Source: Nitrosopumilus sp.
GTDB taxonomy: Archaea; Thermoproteota; Nitrososphaeria; Nitrososphaerales; Nitrosopumilaceae
DNA length: 42,405 nt
Reading direction: 5' to 3'
NCBI GenBank assembly: GCA_029862745.1
Contig: JAOTWS010000011.1
Span: forward strand, 1 to 42,405
The notes under the pieces were generated by a model. That model was not told where the DNA came from. It saw only the letters and a program-made list of their open reading frames with translations, and did no database searches. Of the stretch, positions 8,490 through 14,769 are shown in pieces; positions within the stretch are counted from its first letter, which is position 1, and the number at the start of each line of letters is the position of its first letter. The position numbers and the translations under genes were made by a program.

Positions 8490-9250
8490 AAACTAGATTT
8501 ATTATCATTTTTTCTTTTTTTGTAAAAAATAAAATACATCTTTTTTAATTTTCTGAATATGGTCACAAATATTGATTCTAAATAGATTCAAATTGGAAAA
8601 AAGAATTTGTTGAATTAGATCCAATCTTTTAATGGATTTCATAGTGTTTTTGATTATAATTGATCCAATTGGATTCAAAGAAATAAAATGGAATCTAATG
8701 GAAAAATTACTTAACATTGACAGTGCTGATATAATTTTTACATTTATGATATCTCATAAGGGTTAAGTTTATGTTTAATACTATGACAATTTAATTTTCT
8801 AATTTTTCAATATCTTGTTCAAGATAAGGAACATTGTTATGCTATGATTCATTTTTAGATACTTCTTTCTAAAATTTTGATGAGTTTATAGATCTAACTA
8901 CAAATATTGTTATTCCTATATGCTGAATATTGTATCAGACCTTAAGACCAAAAACGTTAGATTTTGGTGACAGTTCTAATACCTTTATGATTTAACAAAT
9001 TTGGTATTTAGATTCTACTAAGAATTCATTCTCTTGTTTTATAGACCTAGAATTTGATTTTATTAATTCTTGCTGGATTACTATCTAGCTGGAAGAAACT
9101 TGTAGACTAGAAAATCCCCCTAGTCAAGGTTTGATATATACACTATGATCGGTTTAATTTCTATTTACAAAATATACATAATAATAAATAGTTCATTTTA
9201 TGATGTATCAAGAGTTTATCCTTTTATTGTAATTTAATTAATCATATTAT
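8490..9250. other. AT-rich intergenic region of about 760 bp
   Basis: I find no convincing gene. The first 40 bases are T-rich (runs at about 8506-8520) and likely terminate the tautomerase transcript. A 12-bp palindrome, ATCCAATTGGAT, lies at 8663-8674, with related GATTCAA/GATCCAAT words around it (8580-8700). A weak hairpin (GACTAG/CTAGTC, 9-base loop) is at 9105-9125. A minus-strand frame at 8505-8717 is compositionally biased, starts in poly-T and is probably not coding. Confidence 0.6.
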
Positions 9251-10057
9251 ATGAAAACTGCAATTGTTCAATTCAAAGCATCAACTAGGAAAGAAGATAA
9301 TCTTAAAAAAATTCTTTCATACATTTCAAAGGCAGCATCAAAGAATGCAACATTATGTGCATTTCCAGAATTTATGATGTTTTACACAAATTCCACTCAA
9401 ACTCCCAAACAACTTGCAAATTTAGCTGAAACAATTAACGGGGATTTTATTACAACAATTGCAAATGCTGCAAAAGAAAAACAAATTCAAATTATAGGTT
9501 CATTTTATGAAAAAAGCAGAAAAAAAGATCGTGTATATGATACATCATTTATTATTGATGTATCAGGTAAAGTAATCTCCACCTACAGAAAAATTCATCT
9601 CTACGATGCATTAGGATTCAAAGAGTCAGATAAAATGACTTCAGGTTCTAAAATTGTAAAGCCAGTTGATACATCTATTGGTAAAATTGGAATGATGATA
9701 TGCTATGACTTGAGATTTCCAGAAATGTCAAGATCACTTGCTGTTGCTGGTGCTGAAGTTTTAGTTGCACCATCTGCTTGGGTTAAAGGCAAAATGAAGG
9801 AAGAACACTGGATTACGATTAACAAGACAAGAGCAATTGAAAATGGATGCTACATGATTGCACCTGATCAAGTTGGAAATATCTATTGCGGCAGAAGTTT
9901 GGTAGTTGATCCATATGGAAAAATTCTACTTGATATGAAAAAGAAACAAGGAATAAGTTTTGTAAATATTGATTTGAATAATGTAAAACAAACACGTAAA
10001 GTTTTACCATTGCTCAAAAATAGGAGAACAGATATCTATCCTATTTTGAAGGCTTAG
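9251..10057 (+). CDS. Carbon-nitrogen hydrolase (nitrilase/omega-amidase family)
   Basis: 268 residues, a single nitrilase-superfamily domain with the full catalytic triad: Glu40 (AFPEFMMF), Lys114 (YRKIHLYD) and Cys151 (MMICYDLRFPE). The pattern most resembles the Nit1/Nit2 omega-amidase branch (KIHLYD, CYDLRFPE, ENGCYMIAPDQVG), which hydrolyses small amides such as alpha-ketoglutaramate or deaminated glutathione. The substrate here is not determined. No signal peptide, so cytoplasmic. It converges with the next gene, and the two stop codons overlap by 17 bp. Confidence 0.93.
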   Translation: MKTAIVQFKASTRKEDNLKKILSYISKAASKNATLCAFPEFMMFYTNSTQTPKQLANLAETINGDFITTIANAAKEKQIQIIGSFYEKSRKKDRVYDTSFIIDVSGKVISTYRKIHLYDALGFKESDKMTSGSKIVKPVDTSIGKIGMMICYDLRFPEMSRSLAVAGAEVLVAPSAWVKGKMKEEHWITINKTRAIENGCYMIAPDQVGNIYCGRSLVVDPYGKILLDMKKKQGISFVNIDLNNVKQTRKVLPLLKNRRTDIYPILKA

Positions 10058-10508
10058 TCTCTCTACTTTCACAATTAAAGTTAGAACACTGTTTTATCCA
10101 TTTTTGTTTTCGTGAATAACGAAAAATTATTGTTGGCCATTTACATACATTACATGGTATTTTGGTTGCTCTCAATCGTGCTTTTTGTAATAATGGTGAC
10201 GATGCTTTACACCCCCCATAGAAATTTGAACATCCCATGAAACGTTTTCGAGTAGTGCGTGATCTAATTACCATCATTTCACCTAATTTACATTCAGGAC
10301 ATTGCACTAACCCCTTTTTAGGAGAATTCGTTCCAAGAATGATGTATTTTTTTTCTTTTGATGACCAAGATAGAAACCCATTATTGTCAAAATATTGAAT
10401 TATCTCTTTTTTGAAGATGTTAGTTCTTGACTTTGTAGTTTTTACTACATGTCTAATGATGGGTTTTTTGATTTGAATTGTTCTTGACGTCGTTCTCTTT
10501 GATGGCAT
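10041..10508 (-). CDS. Stand-alone topoisomerase-type C4 zinc-finger protein
   Basis: The frame reaches 10562, but the ATG at 10508 (MPSKRTTSRT) is the better start: it begins a basic N-terminus and leaves room for a divergent promoter (155 aa). Residues about 85-125 hold a zinc finger like those at the C-terminus of type IA topoisomerases (CPECKLGEMMVIRSRTTRKR, then FMGCSN and GGC). A second one follows (CNVCKWPTIIF, then KQCSNFNC). There is no catalytic topoisomerase domain, so this is a free nucleic-acid-binding module. Such fingers bind single-stranded DNA or protein partners in topoisomerase I, and a role beside a topoisomerase or in repair is inference. Confidence 0.82.
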   Translation of the reverse strand: MPSKRTTSRTIQIKKPIIRHVVKTTKSRTNIFKKEIIQYFDNNGFLSWSSKEKKYIILGTNSPKKGLVQCPECKLGEMMVIRSRTTRKRFMGCSNFYGGCKASSPLLQKARLRATKIPCNVCKWPTIIFRYSRKQKWIKQCSNFNCESRETKPSK

Positions 10509-10564
10509 TTTATATGATAAATTTATTATAACAATTTTTATAGGGAAATGGGTCAGCAACATTT
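10509..10564. promoter_or_regulatory. Divergent promoter between the zinc-finger and thiolase genes
   Basis: The 56-bp gap holds AT-rich boxes for both directions. TTTTTATAG (about 10534-10542) lies some 26 bp before the thiolase ATG. On the opposite strand, TTATAATAA (about 10522-10530) is suitably placed for the minus-strand ATG. Confidence 0.5.
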
Positions 10565-11719
10565 ATGGAAAAGGTTTGTGTTCTTGGCGCTGGAAGCACA
10601 AAATATGGAAAATTAGCTGACAGCATAGCCGATATTACTACTCAGGCATCTATTTCAGCCATAGAAAGTGCAGGAATAGATCCTAAAGAAATCAAAGCAG
10701 GGTACATCTCAAACGTATTTGGGGTTGCAGATAAACAAGTCCATCTTGGTCCTGTCTTAATGAGTAATTTAGGAATTTCAGATAAACCATCATTATCAAT
10801 TGAATCTGCATGTGGAAGTGGTTCTGTAGCTTTTAGAGAAGCATTTGCAAATGTTGCAGCTGGCTTTTATGATTGTCTTGTTGTAACAGGTGTTGAAAAA
10901 GTAACTCATACAGGAACTGAGTGGACAACAACTTATTTTGCATATTGCTCAGACTTTTTCTATGAAGGTCAGGCAGGTGCATCATTTCCAGGGTTGTTTG
11001 CATCTATGGCAAGAGCATATTTGACAGAATTTAATACAACTGAAGAAGATTTTGCAAGAGTTGCAGTAAAGAATCATAATAATGGTTTACTTAATCCAAA
11101 AGCTCACTTACAAAAGAAAATTACAATTGATGATGTAATGAATTCTGCAGTAGTTGCTAGTCCACTAAAACTTTATGATTGTTGCCCATTTTCTGATGGT
11201 GCAAGTTCTGTAGTTCTTTGTTCTGAAAAATTTGCAAAAGAACATGGTAATGACTACATTGAAGTTATAGGTTCTGGAAGAGGTGGTTCACCTGCTGCAT
11301 TACAAGGACGTGAACATATGACAACAATTCCAAGTACAAAGATTGCATCTGAAGCTGCATACAAAATGGCAGGTATTACTGCAAAAGATGTAAATTTTGC
11401 AGAAGTACATGATTGCTTTACAATTGCAGAAATAGTTGATACTGAAGATTTGGGATTCTTTGAAAAAGGAAAGGGTGTTCAAGCTGTACGTGAGGGTAGA
11501 ACAAATCTGAATTCTGACATTTCTATAAATCCATCAGGCGGTCTTAAATCAAAAGGACATCCAATTGGGGCTACTGGTATTGGACAAGTAGTAGAAGTAT
11601 TTGATCAATTAACTGGAAAAGCTGGTGCACGAACTGTTAAAGATGCAAAAATTGGTTTAACTCATAATTTTGGCGCAACTGGTGCAAGTTGTGCTGTTCA
11701 CGTATTTCAAAGTGTATAA
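10565..11719 (+). CDS. Thiolase (acetyl-CoA C-acyltransferase family)
   Basis: 384 residues, full-length archaeal/SCP-2-type thiolase. The nucleophilic Cys83 is in SIESACGSGSVAF. The second half has the histidine in EVHDCFTIAE, the GGLKSKGHPIGATG loop and the C-terminal NFGATGASCAVHVF with the second catalytic Cys. Thiolases interconvert acetoacetyl-CoA and two acetyl-CoA. In ammonia-oxidising archaea one closes the 3-hydroxypropionate/4-hydroxybutyrate cycle and another may feed the mevalonate pathway. I cannot say which this is. The DUF35 gene follows after one base, and archaeal thiolases of this type form complexes with DUF35 proteins. Confidence 0.93.
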   Translation: MEKVCVLGAGSTKYGKLADSIADITTQASISAIESAGIDPKEIKAGYISNVFGVADKQVHLGPVLMSNLGISDKPSLSIESACGSGSVAFREAFANVAAGFYDCLVVTGVEKVTHTGTEWTTTYFAYCSDFFYEGQAGASFPGLFASMARAYLTEFNTTEEDFARVAVKNHNNGLLNPKAHLQKKITIDDVMNSAVVASPLKLYDCCPFSDGASSVVLCSEKFAKEHGNDYIEVIGSGRGGSPAALQGREHMTTIPSTKIASEAAYKMAGITAKDVNFAEVHDCFTIAEIVDTEDLGFFEKGKGVQAVREGRTNLNSDISINPSGGLKSKGHPIGATGIGQVVEVFDQLTGKAGARTVKDAKIGLTHNFGATGASCAVHVFQSV

Positions 11720-11720
11720 A

Positions 11721-12086
11721 ATGACAATAAAAGAGCAACTTATTGAAAACGCAAAACAAGGCAAAGTTTTAGCTCATAAATGCACTAGTTGTGGCCTTCT
11801 TCATCTTTCAACCGTATATTTTTGCCAAAAATGTGGAAGTAAAGGATTTGAGGATGCCATTTTGGATGGTACAGGCTCGGTTGCTACATATACAATAATA
11901 ACTGTAGCTCCTGCAGGCTTTGAAAAATACACTCCATATGCCTTTGTTGTACTTCAATTAGATAACACAGATTTACGAATCTCTGGATTTATGGCAGGAA
12001 TTGCTACTCCGGCAGATTTACCTGTTGGAACTAGAGCTAAAATTACTGGTTTTGATGAACGCGGAATAATTATTGAAAAGCAGTAA
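11721..12086 (+). CDS. DUF35 OB-fold / zinc-ribbon acyl-CoA-binding protein
   Basis: The start is the ATG at 11721, one base after the thiolase stop (the open frame extending back to 11670 is overlap). 121 residues: an N-terminal helix, a rubredoxin-like zinc ribbon (HKCTSCGLLHLSTVYFCQKCG, four Cys) and an OB-fold (TGSVATYTIITVAPAGF, AKITGFDERGIIIEKQ). In other archaea a DUF35 protein bridges thiolase and HMG-CoA synthase and channels acetoacetyl-CoA. Here only the thiolase is adjacent, so a thiolase partner role is well supported by context, and the bridging role is open. Confidence 0.9.
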   Translation: MTIKEQLIENAKQGKVLAHKCTSCGLLHLSTVYFCQKCGSKGFEDAILDGTGSVATYTIITVAPAGFEKYTPYAFVVLQLDNTDLRISGFMAGIATPADLPVGTRAKITGFDERGIIIEKQ

Positions 12087-12156
12087 ATTAATTTGCTTGA
12101 ATTATTAAAAAAAATCAAAATCGATTCTTAATTATTTTGTATATGTGATTATTTTC

Positions 12157-12318
12157 ATGTCAGTAGAAATCATATGTGGTAAATGTGGAGAAAAGATCAC
12201 AAATATGAAAATGTTGAAATCTCTAAAAGATGTCATGAATCCCACCAACGGCAAATGTCCATCATGTGGACAAAAACTTTCCACATCAGAATTTTCACTT
12301 GATGTTCAAGAAAACTGA
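12157..12318 (+). CDS. Small zinc-ribbon protein, 53 aa
   Basis: ATG 12157 to TGA 12318. It encodes two CxxC knuckles (CGKCGEK and CPSCGQK) separated by about 27 residues with a Lys-rich helix, plus a short acidic tail (FSLDVQEN). The full metal-binding set and a TATA-like TTTTGTATATG at about 12134-12144 argue that it is a real gene. No enzyme domain. Such mini zinc ribbons are frequent in archaea and usually bind nucleic acid or act as subunits. It lies immediately upstream of the NrdD-like regulator gene, but a link is not shown. Confidence 0.75.
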   Translation: MSVEIICGKCGEKITNMKMLKSLKDVMNPTNGKCPSCGQKLSTSEFSLDVQEN

Positions 12319-12375
12319 TCTAAAAAGATCTTCGAATTATATTATTTTTAGTTTTCTAAAAAACTGATCTAAAAA
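12311..12375 (+). repeat. 16-bp direct repeat upstream of the NrdD-like regulator
   Basis: AAAACTGATCTAAAAA occurs at 12311-12326 (across the stop codon of the zinc-ribbon gene) and again at 12360-12375, 49 bp apart start to start. The core AAACTGATC reappears inverted as GATCAGTTT at 14602-14610, before nrdJ. Candidate binding site for the regulator encoded just downstream. Confidence 0.45.
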
Positions 12376-12431
12376 CTGGAATAGATTTTTCAGTCATAAG
12401 TCTTATTTACTCCTTAATTTTACGAAGATTG

Positions 12432-14555
12432 ATGAAACTTAATGATGAAGAATTAGAATTAGACTTGGACTCAGATTCTGACTCAGATCCAAAAAGAGGT
12501 GGCATCTTACAATCTACATCAAAACGTGTTAGAATGATCTTTTCTGTTATGGCAAGTCCCAACAGAATTGATATCCTTAGAATTTTAAATTCTAAAGGGC
12601 CTTTGACTTATTCTGAATTAAAATCTTTGGCTGGATTTAAATCAAAAAAAGAAAGTGGCAAATTTGCATATCATTTGAGAAAATTACTTAGGCAATCACT
12701 TGTCGCATTAAATAAATCTGAAAGACGCTATACAATCACAAATCTTGGAAAACTTGTTTTAAGCTTAGCAAGACAGATTGAAGAAAGATCAATTATTGAA
12801 AGTGGTAAAATGTATGTTAGAACATCACATGAATCCATTGAGGAGTTTAATTCTCATAAAATTATTCAATCGCTAGTTCGTGAAGGAAGCCTTCCACTAG
12901 AACTGGCACAAAAAATCACCGAAGAAGTTGAAAACAGAATTTACAAATATCAGACTACCTACCTAACAGGGGCATTAATACGAGAAATGGTAAACTCTGT
13001 TCTTTTAGAACATGGTCATGAGGAATATCGCAATAAACTTGCACGCCTAGGCCTATCTGTTTTTGATGTTCAAGAGATGCTTTCCAATCTAGATAATATT
13101 GATAACGGCGCTGAAGGCTTATTGTTTAATACTGGCCAAAGAGTATTTGCTGAACACTTACTTACAAACATTTTACCAAAAGATGTTGCAGACTCTCATC
13201 TTTCTGGTGATCTACACATTACTCATCCTGGTGTTTGGTCCATGATTCCTGATACAATATTTGTGAATATTAAAGAGTTGATTGAAAATGGAATTGATCT
13301 TGGTGGAAAATATCTTGATGTATCAAGAATACCTGCATCAAAACAACTTGATGATGTTACAAGTTCTTTATCTATTGTAATTGCTCTTCTTTCAAAAGAG
13401 GCTTCAAAAGAAATTGTACTTGATGGATTAGTTTCTTTATTTACAAAATATTCAAAATCTCTTCCAGATCTTGAACAAAAACTGACAGATGCATTTGCAA
13501 CAGCATCTACAACTTCAAAATATAATAAAACAAGTACCAATATTTCAATTAGGTTACAATTAGGAACTGATGCAAAAATAATTAACTCAATTATTAATGC
13601 GTACAAGAATTATACAAAGATAACACCAATTCCAAAAATTGGTTTGATCATAGATGTAGATAAAGGAAAGATAACAGATGTATCAGAATTAGTATCTGAA
13701 ATACTTCTACTTGGTGGAAAAATAATGTTTGCTAAAGGACAAACATCTAGTTATGGTGTTACAAACGGATCTACAAAGACTACCGGTCCACTATCAATCA
13801 CTTTAGAATCTGTTTCTATTAATCTTCCAAGACTTGCATTTGAATCAAATAAAGATGAGACTTACTTTAGAGCAAGACTTGCATTACTTATGAAACCTGC
13901 ATTAGCTTCAATGGCATTAAGAAAGAAAGAGATCTCAGATCTTACTAGAAGAGGACTAAATCCAATTCTTGCAAAGAACACCCAATACATGCAAAGGAGT
14001 TCTGTATCTCTAGTTGTAAATTTGGTTGGACTAAAAGAATCAGTGTTTAACATACTTGGCTTCAAAGACAACAAAGAAGGGCGTGACATTCTTCACAAAG
14101 TAATTGAAACTGCAGTTGATGTTGGTACAAAAAAAGGCAAAGAATTAGGTGATATCGTAGCCATTTCTATGACTGAAACTGAAGCCTCTACTCGCTTTGC
14201 AAACTTGGATGGCGAAAAATACGGTAAGAATTCTACCCTTAATTCAATGGACGACGACTATTATTCACAAGGAATAGTAATCAAAACATCTGAAATTTCT
14301 ACTTATAACAACAAAAGTGAGCCTATTCTTGAATGTAACAAACTTTCAAAATTACTAAATGGTGGTTTACTTGTAACATTGGAAATTGGTAAAGATGCAA
14401 AAATTGATGAAATTAAAGAAGCAATTGAAAAGGCATCAGAACTTACGCCTTCTTTTAAGCCTGTTAGGAATACTCCAATATGCGGTGAATGTGGTTTTAA
14501 GGATGAACCATTTGAAGATAAATGTCCAAAATGTAAGTCTCCGTACATTGTCTGA
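12432..14555 (+). CDS. Winged helix + ATP-cone + inactive NrdD-like protein (putative nucleotide-sensing regulator)
   Basis: ATG 12432 is preferred over the in-frame TTG just before it (707 aa). Domains: an acidic leader; an ArsR-like winged helix (about 25-120: ASPNRIDILRILNSKG, FAYHLRKLLRQSLV, RRYTITNLGKLV); an ATP-cone (about 124-215: YVRTSHESIEEFN, TYLTGALIREMVNSVLLEHG); then a class III reductase (NrdD)-like region. That region includes SINLPRLAFES, RRGLNPILA, VNLVGLKESVFNILGF and TETEASTRFANLD, which mirror NrdD core motifs, and a terminal zinc knuckle (CGECG...CPKC). It stops where NrdD continues to its glycyl-radical loop. The only Cys outside the zinc site is in EPILECNKL, so radical and active-site residues are missing. 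It cannot be a reductase. A DNA-binding, ATP/dATP-sensing regulator of nrdJ downstream is inferred. Confidence 0.85.
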   Translation: MKLNDEELELDLDSDSDSDPKRGGILQSTSKRVRMIFSVMASPNRIDILRILNSKGPLTYSELKSLAGFKSKKESGKFAYHLRKLLRQSLVALNKSERRYTITNLGKLVLSLARQIEERSIIESGKMYVRTSHESIEEFNSHKIIQSLVREGSLPLELAQKITEEVENRIYKYQTTYLTGALIREMVNSVLLEHGHEEYRNKLARLGLSVFDVQEMLSNLDNIDNGAEGLLFNTGQRVFAEHLLTNILPKDVADSHLSGDLHITHPGVWSMIPDTIFVNIKELIENGIDLGGKYLDVSRIPASKQLDDVTSSLSIVIALLSKEASKEIVLDGLVSLFTKYSKSLPDLEQKLTDAFATASTTSKYNKTSTNISIRLQLGTDAKIINSIINAYKNYTKITPIPKIGLIIDVDKGKITDVSELVSEILLLGGKIMFAKGQTSSYGVTNGSTKTTGPLSITLESVSINLPRLAFESNKDETYFRARLALLMKPALASMALRKKEISDLTRRGLNPILAKNTQYMQRSSVSLVVNLVGLKESVFNILGFKDNKEGRDILHKVIETAVDVGTKKGKELGDIVAISMTETEASTRFANLDGEKYGKNSTLNSMDDDYYSQGIVIKTSEISTYNNKSEPILECNKLSKLLNGGLLVTLEIGKDAKIDEIKEAIEKASELTPSFKPVRNTPICGECGFKDEPFEDKCPKCKSPYIV

Positions 14556-14769
14556 AATTCGTAAGTGAAAAACTAGTTACGATCATTTTTGCAAACTTTT
14601 TGATCAGTTTCAGATATCACGATCATTACAATTATGATGGAAGTTATGCTAGTATGAACTTCATAGTAGCGGTGTTAAAAATATTGACACATTAACGTGT
14701 CAAGATCAAAACTTTTGGAGCACATAAGTTATATCCACATTATTCTTTATCGTGTACGAGGAGATTATA
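14556..14769 (+). promoter_or_regulatory. nrdJ upstream region
   Basis: 214 bp. It holds a direct repeat ACGATCATT (14579-14587 and 14619-14627), GATCAGTTT (14602-14610), the 20-bp inverted repeat at 14684-14703, a TATA-like TTATAT at 14729-14734 and a Shine-Dalgarno GAGGAG at 14758-14763, six bases before the ATG at 14770. It is denser in symmetrical elements than other promoters in this window, which fits a regulated gene. Confidence 0.55.
14684..14703. promoter_or_regulatory. 20-bp inverted repeat, candidate operator of nrdJ
   Basis: Perfect 7-bp arms TTGACAC and GTGTCAA flank ATTAAC, of which the central TTAA is also symmetrical, so only one of ten base pairs breaks the symmetry. It lies 26 bp upstream of the TATA-like box. 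The symmetry suits a dimeric winged-helix protein. Confidence 0.55.

Noticed and set aside
8505-8717. 70-aa minus-strand ORF in the gap after the tautomerase
   Set aside because: It begins in poly-T-derived Lys/Phe-rich sequence, has no promoter or ribosome site, and matches no family; a chance frame in AT-rich DNA.
8874-8936. Possible C/D-box small RNA (TGATGA ... CTGA)
   Set aside because: The C box lacks the leading purine, there are no clear internal D'/C' boxes and the terminal stem is weak; such pairs occur by chance at this base composition.
12432-14555. Annotation as an active anaerobic (class III) ribonucleotide reductase
   Set aside because: No barrel cysteines, no C-terminal glycyl-radical motif and no activase gene nearby; the sequence ends at the zinc knuckle.
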